The notes beneath the pieces were generated by a model that worked only from the letters and a program-made list of their open reading frames with translations, was not told where the DNA came from and did no database searches. The translations under genes were made by a program, and so were the position numbers. From Hygrocybe punicea (Eukaryota > Basidiomycota > Agaricomycetes > Agaricales > Hygrophoraceae), in contig OY744462.1 of the NCBI GenBank assembly GCA_963556145.1, forward strand, positions 2,604,001 through 2,668,000: 64,000 bases of DNA, read 5' to 3'. Below are positions 1 through 10,704 of this stretch, one piece after another. The stretch's first letter is position 1. Each line of letters starts with the position of its first letter.

Positions 1-115
1 TTCTCACACTATACATATCACTGATATTAGCAATGTTACTGTCTCGGAACAAAAACACGGTTTCATAGTCATCAGCGTAGTACAAACGACTACGCTAGTC
101 TGACGCCCATGGCTT

Positions 116-1536
116 TCATCCAAGTATTTCCCTGGCTGTGTGGCGGATGCAGTCAGTAGGGACGTCAGAGACCAACCGACGACCTTACCTATCTCTTTGT
201 ATCTTTGCTGCCTGGTAGGATCAATTTCTACCAATGTCTGAAGGAGATCGGTACACTCCTTCCGAATGTTGTCGTTTAAGATTGGGTAGTGATTACGCAA
301 CAGTAGCCGTTTGTAGTGCACCAGCGATTCCATGCACCCTGTCAGAGTTATAATAACAAGATCGGAGACCATAACTCTATCGGATCCAGCTTACATTTGC
401 TGTCCGGTTGTTCGTCCAGAAGCTCTTGGATTACCGTAATTTCGCGCTCAAGAAGACCTCGGTCGTGACCTCATTGCAGCGGCTTGTGAACGACGTTGTG
501 GGTTGGGAAATCACAGTACCAAGTCCCTACCTGATCCGATAAGCCATCGATGATACACCCACACACTTTGGTCATCTGGATCGGTGTACATTGCATTTCT
601 GACCAACTCAAACTCTGGAACAATATAGCACACGAGTTGATCAGTCTCTGCTGTCGTCGAGTGTATATGACTCACCTTCTTCTTTACACTTGACTGGGTC
701 TAGTTCGCCACTCTCCCATAACGAAAGGAACACCTTCGACCGTTGATGCCATGCACTGAAGTTGGAAAAATTGGATTCGATTTTGTGAGTGGTATACGCC
801 AACTCAGAAATCACTGGTCTTTGGACGGGCATACTGGCCAAGATATATCGTCTGTAGTTCCAAGCATGGACTGCGACGAATGTGAAGATAAGGGGCGATG
901 CAATTGAACTGACCACGCACAGTTTCGGGCATCTATATCCAGCATCTTCTCTACCACGAACAACTCCTTGTCCCAATTGGCCTTCTTCCAACCGTTCGGA
1001 TCACCATTCTCGCCTCCAGGACCGTCTGGTACATTCTCCAAACACCACCGACGGTGATTCCATATCCAATATACCTTGGGATTAGCTTTCAAGGCTGCAG
1101 TCGTCATGGACAGCTCGTCTGAGATCAACGTATTGACCTCTTCGGCGGTGCTACTTGTGTTCAGAATGTGAATGATGGCAGAGGAACAAACCCACCTAGT
1201 TGGAAATACGCCATTGAGGAGGATGTTTCGTCTGTAATTCCAGACTGTATAAAACTCTGGGTTCATACGCAGTAACCGCGAAGTAAGATCAAGAGCGTCT
1301 TTCGACCAATCTCTGCACTTCTTCTATCACACAAATGAAGTCGATGAAAGACTAAGTTTGCTTCGACACGCACTCTTGAGAGAATGTCCTCCGTCAGGGC
1401 CAAGTACTCGTTGAGTTTAGACTTCTCTCGCTGTTTTCTCGCCTCGGTGACCTCATGGCTTTGGCGAACACGTTTAACACCGTGCTGGTCAATGAACGTG
1501 AGATTGGTTGGGAAAACTTTGGGATAAACTGACCAT
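116..1536 (-). CDS. BET4: Rab geranylgeranyltransferase alpha subunit (RabGGTase-alpha)
   Basis: Alpha subunit of type II protein geranylgeranyltransferase, which with the beta subunit and Rab escort protein puts geranylgeranyl groups on Rab GTPases. Several PPTA repeats are visible, with WNYRR, WIWNHRRWCLE, AWNYRRYIL and WVYHRWL cores, plus a DSKWCMESLVHYKRL stretch near the C-terminus. The usual N-terminus (HGVKRVRQ) follows an intron whose upstream exon is only the ATG at 1534-1536, then GTCAGT; exon 2 starts at 1484. The last exon junction is inferred: after RYKEI a GTAAGG donor and CACACAG acceptor would give a short tail ending in TGA at 116-118. Reading on without that splice gives a non-conserved tail to position 4. 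Family assignment is firm; the C-terminal exon is tentative. Confidence 0.9.
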
Positions 1537-1646
1537 GATTCGCGTTATGAGTTGGTTTACTAGTATGAGTTTGCTGTACCGTGTGAACTTTACTTTTGCT
1601 GCACTGGCAGCTCGTCCTTCCAGATATTATTTATCTGGAAATATTA

Positions 1647-4600
1647 ATGCCTTCCGTGGCACCGAAAATGCCTTCTCTGGAAGCCCTGACGTCCAATTTT
1701 CCCCTGACATGGCCTATCCCAACCCCAACCACCCACCCAGACCTCATCTCAACCAAGGACCTCAATCGCGAAGAGGATCTTCTCCGAAACCCCTCGTCGT
1801 TCCGTTCGTGGTGGGCCGCCATTAGCTCTACAAGAGAAGCTTTTACCTCACTTCAAAAAACACAACGTCCGCCAGATCTGCCTGCCGAGGTTACAGCTTT
1901 ACTCGGTCCTTTGGCTACACCGCATGCGCGAATCTCCTTGCAGCGTCTGACATATCTCTATGAAGCCGCCCTCGTTCAATTCCCCGGGTCCTTCAAACTA
2001 TGGAAAAGTTACTTGCAGATGCGAATGTCATTCGTACTGGGTAAACTAATGGCGAAGAAGAAGAAGGCTGGCGGTAGAAAAAAGTTCCCTGAAATGAAGG
2101 ATGCATTGGAGGAGGAGAAGGAGGATATGCAACAGTGGGAAGCTGGGCTAGATGGGGTGGTTGGTTGGGATGAGTGGAAATCACTTGTGGCGACGTTCGA
2201 AAGAGCGCTAATGTGGCTTCCAAAGGTATGTCTGCCAACCGAACGCTGGGTCGCTCACTTTATCAATAATGCACACGGTTTCAAAATAGCTTCCGCGACT
2301 ATGGCTAATGTACACTTCCATATTCTCCCATCCGCTCTGCCCCCCTCAACTCTCTTTCACGCATGCCCGCCGTACCTATGACCGCGCATTGCGCACTCTT
2401 CCACCATCGCTGCACTCTCGCATCTGGGTTCGATACCTCCTCTGGGCAGAATTGAAAGGCGGCTTAACTGCCGTCGCTGTCTACCGTCGTTACCTCGCCG
2501 TTGACCCCAGTGTCACAGAGCATTACACCGCTATTCTCCTTGCACCTGCCAATTCTGCTCCCCGCCCGCTTGAAGCTGCCAAGCTCCTCCTCTCCCTAGC
2601 TCGTAAAGCTGCTCGTGGAAAATATACAAGTCCAGAAGGCAAGAGTCCATATCAACTCCTCGGTGACTGGCTTGATGTCGTGGAGCGCTTCTCCGACGAA
2701 GTTGGGTTTGACGTCGACGAAACGATCATCTCCAACAACGAACATGATAGAATCGAAGTCGACTCTGCCGAAGCAGCGAAACTTCCACCGGAACCTGTGT
2801 CTGCGGATGGTCCGCTCATACGACTAACGGGACCTCCAATTGCAGTCACGTCAGACGACCAACCATACGACGAGGATGAGGATCCCACAAGCCGCCGCAA
2901 ACTGAATATTGAGCATATCATCAAAAAAGACGGCCTGGATATATATAAAGATCAATCCGGGCGACTGTGGTCTGGCCTGGCGACTTACTGGATAAAACGT
3001 GCCGAGTTTGATCGTGCAAAGTCGACCTTTGAGGCCGGGATCGCCAGTGTCTTGACTATTCGGGATTTCACTCAGATATTTGATGCTTATGCCGAGTTCA
3101 GCGAGTCGCTGATTAGTGCTATGATGGAATCCCTGGCCAACCCTGAGGAAGAAGAGGACGAGGAGGAGGCCAAAGAGACCGAAGCAGAGTTGGATGTGAA
3201 GATGAAGGAATTCGAAGAACTGATGGATCGGAGACCCTTCTTGGTCAATGATGTGTTGCTCAGAAGGAATCCAAACGATGTACAAGAGTGGGAGAAGAGA
3301 GTAGCTTTATGGGGCAATGATGACGAAAAGGTATGAGGTTAATGTATCGTTCTGTTCTTGCCGGGATTAAATATCGCTCGAAGGTTGCCGCTACATATAT
3401 TCAAGCGCTGGAAACGGTCAATCCCCGAAAAGCAACGGCAAATCTCCATCGACTATATATCAATTTCGCAAAATTCTACGAGGAAGGCGGAACGGATGGT
3501 CAGGCAGAGCCAGATCTCGACAATACCCGAAAGATTATGGAGAAAGGAACAAAAGTGCCATTCAAGCTGGTAGAAGATCTCGCGGAGGTGTGGTGTGAAT
3601 GGGCCGAGATGGAAATTCGCCAAGGGTGCGTCATGATTGGCTGTTATTTTCTGTAAACAGGGCGGCTGAATTCCTTTAATACGGTAGGAACCACGATGAA
3701 GCTATCAGAGTCATGCAACGCGCATCAGCTATCCCCAAAAATGTCAAAGTCAATTATCATGACCATGTGTGTTAACTTCACTTGTTCGTTACTCTTGATC
3801 CACACCTCACGAGTCATCATCAGTCAATCTCGGCACAAGTTCGTTTATTCAAATCGCTCAAACTCTGGTCGTTCTACGTAGATCTCGAGGAGTCTTTTGG
3901 AACCATCGAATCAACCAAATCCGTTTATGACAAGATTCTGGAATTGAAGATCGCCAATGCTCAGATCATCGTTAATTACGCCGCTTTCTTGGAGGAAAAC
4001 AAATATTTCGAGGAAAGTTTTAAGGTATTTAACGTGTTCTTTTCATAAGAATCACTTCGGTGACGCTGGTTTGCGAGCAGGTATACGAGCGGGGCGTAGA
4101 ACTGTTCACGTTCCCAATATCCTTTGAGATTTGGAATATCTATTTATCCAAGTTCGTCAAACGATATGTGAGGGACTTATTTCTCCAGCCCATCGAACTA
4201 TGTAATGACAACGACTGATCTAGGGTGGTACAAAATTGGAGCGTGCTCGTGACCTCTTTGAGCAAGCTCTGGAAAAATGCCCACCCAAATCCTGTAAATT
4301 GATATTCCTGATGTATGCTCAACTGGAAGAGGATCACGGTCTTTCCAAACGTTCCATGTCCATATTGGAACGAGCTACTCAGGTCGTTGCGGATGAGGAC
4401 AAGTTTGAGGTATGTTTTCATCTTCAGCTCAAGACTCTTCAGCTTACCGATATTGGTCAGATGTTTACCATTTATATAGCAAAAGCCACCGCCAACTACG
4501 GTCTACCCGCCACCCGCCCAATTTACGAACGTGCCCTTGAAATCCTTCCCGATCGCCAGACTGCAGAGATGTGTTTGCGTTTCGCTGCCCTCGAGCGCAA

Positions 4601-5027
4601 ACTGGGTGAAATCGACCGAGCACGCGCCATCTATGCACATGCGTCTCAGTTCTGTGATCCACGCGTGAACCCTAATTTCTGGACTGAATGGAATAGTTTT
4701 GAAATCGAGACCGGCTCGGAAGACACATTCAGGGACATGTTGCGGATCAAACGAAGCGTGCAGGCGCAGTTCAATACCGAGGCCTCTTACCTTGCGGCGC
4801 AGACAGTGGCTGCAAGAGAAGGGTCCAAGAAGGTTTTCGAGGAAGACGGTGCTGGACAAGATCCAATGGCCGCGGCTGAGCGACAGACAAGTGGCGCGAA
4901 GGGACCAGCGTTTGTAGCGGCGAAGCAAACAGTGCTACATAACGAGGAAGAGGTGTCGGCTGATCGCCCACCAGTGTCGCAGGCGAATGCAGATGAGATA
5001 CACATCTCAGATGAGGAAGATATCTAA
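1647..5027 (+). CDS. SYF1: Pre-mRNA-splicing factor SYF1 (XAB2 family, HAT repeats)
   Basis: Component of the Prp19/NTC complex that acts in the spliceosome; the human homologue XAB2 also links to transcription-coupled repair. The product is a long array of half-a-TPR (HAT) repeats, visible as repeated W..Y...E and ERA/YERAL patterns (for example LWKSYLQ, RTYDRAL, TRPIYERALEILPD, IDRARAIYAHASQF), followed by a glycine/alanine-rich segment and an acidic C-terminus ending HISDEEDI. At least six exons with 50-60 nt introns (for example after LWLPK near 2225, after DDEK near 3330 and near 4030-4080). The ATG at 1647 is preferred because the conserved LTSNFPLTWPIPTPTTHPDLIS stretch begins soon after; the ATG at 1668 is an alternative. 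Its stop lies 35 bp from the convergent CINP-like gene. Confidence 0.92.
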
Positions 5028-5062
5028 ATAATGCTGCTGTGTACTGTTATCAGATGTGCAAG

Positions 5063-5933
5063 TTATTTTGGGCTGTCCCAACGCTCGACTTCGACTGCAC
5101 AGAGGTCTTCCCATTTCGCGTACCAACCTTCCTCTTCTAACCAAGGTTGTTCTACCCATTTTGCAATTGCGTCGCGGGAATCTTCGAACGACAGGGAGTG
5201 CTTGCGAAGTACATTCACGAGTTCTATGTAGGTGTTGAGTGATCGATGATACGGGATCAACAGGTCGGGCACAGAAGATACTGCATCCCTCACAATACGT
5301 CAGTGATGCATTGAGCAGCAACGCAACAATCGCACCAAATTTCTCCAGCGGCCAAGTAACCCATAATGGCTCTTCTTGGACCCACTTCCAGCCCTTGACT
5401 TTGTGAGCTTCATACAGCACCACTTCCAGGTTTTCGATCACCGCATTCATCTTGTGGAATTGTTTTCGCTGTTTGACGTCGTGAAGATCATTCGTTTAAA
5501 GATATTCTAATAGCGTCTCACAAGCTTTGAGACAACCACGTCGAGCTCTGCTATGCGCCCCTCCATTAGGGCTAGCTTTGGTCCCACGAGACGGGTACGG
5601 GGTCGCTTGCCTGGAATGAGAGCAAGTGCATTGCTAGGCAACGAGGCCAGCCGCCATGAATTCGTCGGAAGTTCAGCACTGAACAAAAAAAAACACGTAC
5701 TCTAGTTCGGTGCGGGCATCTACTAAACTTTTGGCAGCCTTGAATCCGTCGACAAGCACGAGACTATCCCAAGTCTCAGCAACTCCCCGAATTTCCTGAA
5801 GGTGGGTCCTAATTTTGCGATGATATGTCGATTCGGAAAGCCTCGAAGGAGATGAGGGGGCACTCGGTTGCCTGGGTCGAATGGGAGACGGGGAAGGAGA
5901 TGAGGGTCCTCGAAATGATGCCAGTCGACTCAT
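5063..5933 (-). CDS. CINP-like protein (cyclin-dependent kinase 2-interacting protein family)
   Basis: Small coiled-coil protein resembling metazoan CINP, which binds CDK2 and ATRIP and is a subunit of the SPATA5-SPATA5L1 (55LCC) ATPase complex. Four exons join in frame: exon 1 (5933 to ~5703) has a Ser/Pro-rich N-terminus and then a helix with RKIRTHLQEI and AETWDSLVLVDG; exon 2 encodes KRPRTRLVGPKLALMEGRI; exon 3 encodes KMNAVIENLEVVL and the CINP-like VTWPLEKF; exon 4 encodes SSVPDLLIPYHRSLNTY and ends AKWVEQPWLEEEGW...WDSPK. The TWP..F block, the long helix and the W..QPW..E tail occur in the same order in human CINP. The name rests on this remembered pattern, not on a search. Its ATG is only 39 bp from the ATG of the divergent WD40 gene. 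Confidence 0.6.
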
Positions 5934-5972
5934 GTTTGCTTGACCGAAACTTCATAGTACAAAGTCACGCTT
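5934..5972. promoter_or_regulatory. 39-bp gap between two divergent start codons
   Basis: The CINP-like gene (ATG at 5933 on the minus strand) and the WD40 gene (ATG at 5973 on the plus strand) are head to head with only 39 bp between initiation codons. Both transcripts probably start inside the other gene's leader or coding exon, or share a very compact bidirectional promoter. I see no TATA box in the gap. Confidence 0.6.
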
Positions 5973-7580
5973 ATGTCTTCCGAGTCCACCGACTTTCTTA
6001 GATCTGAAGCAGAGCTGGTCCTGACTGAAGTGTGTTGGCCAGGATGATTTTTTCGCATCCTTGAATCAAACCACATTGTCTTTGCAAGGCCAGGAGGGAG
6101 AAATCAGAGAGGACCAAGACGCTAGGATCTCCGATACAACTCCCTGGCAAGGCACTTTACATCCAGATTCGCGATGGATATGCTTGGATTGCAGAGAGCA
6201 CAACCATTGTTAGGAAAATTGACCTAGACGTAAGTGGTTGTCAAAATTCTCCGACGATATTCAATTATTTCCGTCCCTTAGAGTGGGAGAACCCTCCAGA
6301 TCTACCGAGGTCATACTGGTCCAGTTACCACTCTGGCATTTTGTGACGAGGTACAGGGTGCAGCGGATGGCAAGATATTGATAAGTGGTTCATGGGATCA
6401 GGTACGGTCGCTTTCTTAACTGCCACAGCCGTCCCCCTACACAATCATCAGACCATCAAGCTATGGCATACAAGTGTCCGTGTTTCGCATCAATCGTCTT
6501 GATGGCTCACAGCTGAATGTCGGCCAGACTAAGGAAATAATCTCGTCAACATCTGCCCACTCCGATTTCGTCAAAAGTCTTTTTGTCTTTCCGGTTTTGC
6601 AACTCTTGGTTTCTGGAGGATCCGACAAGATTGTCAGATTTTGGTGCATCTCAATATTTGTCGCGTACATGACGCAACGAACACTCATTACTTATTGAAG
6701 GGACCTGTCTATGTCAAGCGAGCCAAAGTCGTTGACAAGCGTAGGTGTTATATCCTCACATACGCGTCCTGTGGAGTGCCTGGACGGGAAGGCACTGTCG
6801 GACACTTCGGCGATTCTTTGTACCGCGGACACTATGGGTGTTATCAAAATATGGGATTTAGAGAAAGAAAAGGGCTTCTCGACTCGGTGGCGAAGCTCGT
6901 TAAGGTGTGAACTGAATCATCATCGGACGAGAATTAACGAGATGCTGTATGGGAATGGTCAGCTTTGGACAGGTACGAAGGCCCTCGGGTGTATTCAACC
7001 AGAGTCCTGATTTTACGTGCCAGCATCGTCTGATGACACTGTCCAAGTAGTTTCGGATACATCCATACTTCCGGACACTACCTCACCGGCTTCCCGACCA
7101 CCATCTCCCATTTCCCACCCTGTAGCCGTTCGATGCATCCTGCCACTCTTACTTACCGATCTCGTTGAACCTTACCTCATCACAGGCGCTGGGGATATCA
7201 TCCGGATATACGACGTCTCGTCTCCCGATGAGCCGGAGCTAATCGGGGAAGTTGACGCACATTGGCATGACGTTACCGCGCTTCGACTGTGGAAACGCAA
7301 GTTCGTCGGCGCTGATGGCAAGACCAGAGTCGAACCGTGGGTTGTCAGCGCCAGTCTGGATGGCACAGTACGGAAATGGAGGCTCAGCGGTGTGTCTCCT
7401 CCTTGATTTTTATGTCGTGTGATTGATTCGCTAGAAATAGAACTTCTGAATCCAACCCCAGTTGCTCCTATCGTTGAAAAGAAGTTGCCCATACCAACTC
7501 CTCCATCGAAATCTGACAAACAGTTCGAGATGACAAAGGAAGAAGAACTTGAACTCGCAGAGTTACTGGACGACGATTGA
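5973..7580 (+). CDS. WD40-repeat protein of unknown function
   Basis: Multi-exon gene encoding a WD40 beta-propeller. Exon 1 starts MSSESTDFLRSEAEL; a later exon carries GKALYIQIRDGYAWIAEST, then RTLQIYRGHTGPVTTLAF and ILISGSWDQ|TIKLW, VSGGSDKIVRFW, CTADTMGVIKIWDLEKEKG, ITGAGDIIRIYDV and VSASLDGTVRKW. These GH...SGS.D..I..W units make at least five blades, probably six or seven with the diverged ones. The C-terminus is charged and ends EEELELAELLDDD. The class is certain, but I do not recognise the orthologue, so no complex or pathway is claimed. The first introns (about 6018-6090 and 6231-6281) are inferred from reading-frame continuity. Confidence 0.8.
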
Positions 7581-7818
7581 GTACTGAACTTTGGACGACT
7601 TGTTCAATTATCCGGTCCAGTTCTTTTTACGAGACAGTAAATGTTCATAGCAATGGAAAGCCCCCGCGCTCGAGCCTTTCTTCTGGTTGGTTATTCCAAT
7701 CTAACAGAGTCTGTGGTTCGCAAACCATTGAGCTGAAACATATTGAGAAAGCCAAGCATGATTCTTTACACCACTGGGGTTAAGTAAATACGTTGTTAAA
7801 TTTTTTATCAAGATCCTC

Positions 7819-9446
7819 ATGCAACAATTCTGCGAATCGTCAACTCCCACCGCACCAGCTATCAAATCTGCGCCTGAACACGAGCAAATAGTCACACCTT
7901 GGGAAGTGCATGGCTCCATCTCCACCGATGGAAAACAGCTCGCAATTGACTACGACAAGCTCATCGCGCAGTTTGGTACGCGGAGGGTCGATACAGCTCT
8001 ACTGGAGAAGTTTGAGCAGGTAACGGGACACAAGCCACACCCGTTCTTGAGGAGGGGAATGTTTTTTTCGCATCGGTAGGTTGGTGTATATTTTTTGGCG
8101 GCATGCGCGATCCTGACATCACAAACAGGGAGTTTGACAAGATTTTGGACCGGTACAAGGACGGGAAGCCTTTCTTTTTGTACACTGGCCGTGGTCCAAG
8201 CAGCGACAGTATGCATCTTGGACACATGGTCCCTTTTGTCTTCACAAAGTGAGCTGTATACATGCGTTCAATTGATTTCCAGCTCATTCTGATACTGGTG
8301 CAGATGGCTGCAAGATGTCTTTGACGTTCCTCTCGTGGTTCAGCTCACTGGTGTGTGTCGCTTGGTTGTTGCTAACACGCTAACCAGTCGTCTATCAGAC
8401 GACGAAAAATTCCTCTTCAAGCATGAACTGAAGGTCGAGCAGACATACGCCTTCGCGAAACAGAATGCCGGAGACATCATTGCGGTGGGATTTAACCTTG
8501 ACAAGACATTCATCTTCAGCGACTTCGACTTTGTCGGTGGCGCGTTCTACCGAAACGTTTCAAAGATCTCACGCCAGATTACATGCAGCCAGGCGAAGGC
8601 TACGTTCGGATTCACCGACTCGTGAGCCTTCATTTGTCTGCCCATTATTATTTAAAGATGAACGTGATGCCTTCACTTCATTGTCAGCGATAACATCGGC
8701 AAGATCCACTTCGCGTCCATCCAAGCCGCCCCCTCCTTCTCCAACTCCTTTCCTAACATTTTTGGCGATGCGTCCAATATCCCCTGTCTCATTCCCTGCG
8801 CAATCGACCAGGACCCATACTTCCGCCTCACCCGGGACGTCGCACAAAAACTCAAGTACCCAAAGCCGGCACTCCTGCACTCCAAGTTCTTCCCCGCTCT
8901 CCAGGGCCCACAGACGAAGATGAGCGCGTCAGATCCGAATTCTAGTATCTTCATGTCGGATACCGCGTCGCAGATCAAGAATAAAATCAACAAACATGGG
9001 TTCTCCGGTGGGAGGGAGACGGAGGAAGAGCATCGGCAATTTGGGGGGGATCCTGATGTGGATGTCAGTTTCCAGTATCTGACCTTCTTTTTGGATGATG
9101 ATGATAAGTTGGCGAAGATCGAGGAGGCGAGTTTGATGTTTCGATGTCTTGTTTAGCTGACATCGGAAATATCGCTGGGGGTTTTCAGGATTATAGGGCT
9201 GGCCTCTTACTTACAGGCCAATTGAAAAGCATGTGCATCTCGCTTCTTCAGGAGTTTGTCAAGGGTTTCCAGGAAGTACGGTGATTTTTCACACCTGGAC
9301 AACGAGAAAGAATAATAACACATCTCTCCTTATTATAGCGGAAAGCCAAGGTCACAGATGACGAGGTCAGCGCGTTCATGGACACAAACCGCAAGATCAC
9401 ACCTACTTTTGGTAGAATGGCTCGGAAGCCCAACCCTACACCATGA
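7819..9446 (+). CDS. WRS1: Tryptophanyl-tRNA synthetase, cytoplasmic
   Basis: Class Ic aminoacyl-tRNA synthetase that charges tRNA-Trp. After a short N-terminus comes the eukaryotic block EQIVTPWEV...[16 protein letters not shown], then [11 protein letters not shown], the HIGH-type motif in [12 protein letters not shown] (HLGH), and the eukaryotic KMSKS variant KMSAS in [14 protein letters not shown]. The C-terminal anticodon-binding part includes [16 protein letters not shown] and ends near [18 protein letters not shown]. At least seven exons. The ATG at 7819 is chosen because it precedes the conserved block without a splice; an upstream exon cannot be excluded because 7581-7818 is also free of other genes. 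Confidence 0.93.
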
Positions 9447-9546
9447 AATATTGTTGACGGCGATTCTGTTGCAGTAGCCAACCAAATATATTGTAATACG
9501 CAAATATATAGAATTCTATTCAGCATCTACGGCTTGATTTCACGAG

Positions 9547-10513
9547 TCATGCGCTATCCAACGTGGATGTGGCTACTCCGCCATCCATTCTCTTCTTCCA
9601 GTCGAACATTGGCTGCCTGGGGCTTTGACGCCAGTCATCCACAGCTTGGAGGGCTGCTCTACCCCAATCATAATTCTCGTGATTGCGGTGGTCCGTGGGA
9701 CCATCGATGAAGACGATGAGATTTCCGTTGTGCGGTTGAATAAAACCTTCACGCAAGCCGCTCCGAATCAGATTGCGGAGAGGGTCAAAGTATGCAAGGA
9801 CGTTCAAAAGGACGACCGCTATTTTTGTTTTTTGGGGGGGAGGTAGGGATGAAATTATTAATGGGAAGAGAGACAGAAGTACGAACGCTTGTCATGCATC
9901 CCTATCTGGTTCCAGGTTGTGACTTCAAGAATCTTGGAAGCGGGCAAGTTACGTGATGTATAGCGCACTGTGTTTAAACTCACCTCCTCGAAAGTGCCGA
10001 AACCTCCTGGCAAGCCCAAGAAAGCTGACGCTCTTTGGGCCATTTCCACTTTGCGCTCATGCATGGAATTAACCACTATCTACGTACCATGGATACACAT
10101 TCATCCGATTTTGCTTAATACACAACTCACCGTCTCGACCTGTGCCCCCAAGTTATTGAGTGTGAAAGAAACGGCAAGTTCTCATTGCGTACCTCTTCTC
10201 GCGTCTCCGTCGCACCTATTCCTTCCCCGCCTGCAGCAATCATGGCATAAGGCACGATGCCCGTGACGTGCCCCCCACCCTCCAGCACAGCTCCAGAAAC
10301 AATCCCCATAATTCCTTGCGATCCACCGCCATACACTAATGGGCAATTTGCCTGAGCAAGCGCACGTCCGACCGCTACCCAAAATGTCAAAGCTTCACGA
10401 GCACAGAGGGCAGAAGATGACTTACATCGTGCAGCATTATGAAAAGCCTTTTGCTTTCCCATAGACGAAGCGCAGTATACAGCGATGGTTTTCCCGCGAG
10501 AATGGAGTGCCAT
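9547..10513 (-). CDS. LOG-family cytokinin riboside 5'-monophosphate phosphoribohydrolase-like protein
   Basis: Member of the LOG family, often mislabelled lysine decarboxylase. LOG enzymes hydrolyse N6-substituted AMP (cytokinin ribotides) or AMP to free base and ribose 5-phosphate. Visible are the N-terminal [12 protein letters not shown], the glycine-rich [22 protein letters not shown] and the diagnostic PGGFGTFEE (PGGxGTxxE) phosphate-binding and catalytic motif, followed by [18 protein letters not shown] and a tail ending in ATSTLDSA. About four exons. The start is the ATG at 10513, after which the conserved strand begins within ten residues. The substrate in a fungus is not shown by the sequence. 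It is divergent from HAT1 across a 191-bp gap. Confidence 0.88.
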
Positions 10514-10704
10514 GATTAAAGAGGTCGAAGGCACTGCAGAACAGGCGGGGCAGAGGTAGGAAATAACATCAAGGGATATGATGCTGTTGACCTTTAAGTA
10601 CAAGGTCAAGGATGACTCCGAGTCGGAATTGTCAGGAACCGCCCAAAACAAAGCATGGTACACAACGCGTCAATACCAACTGTTCAACAGCGTCTGTGAC
10701 TACG

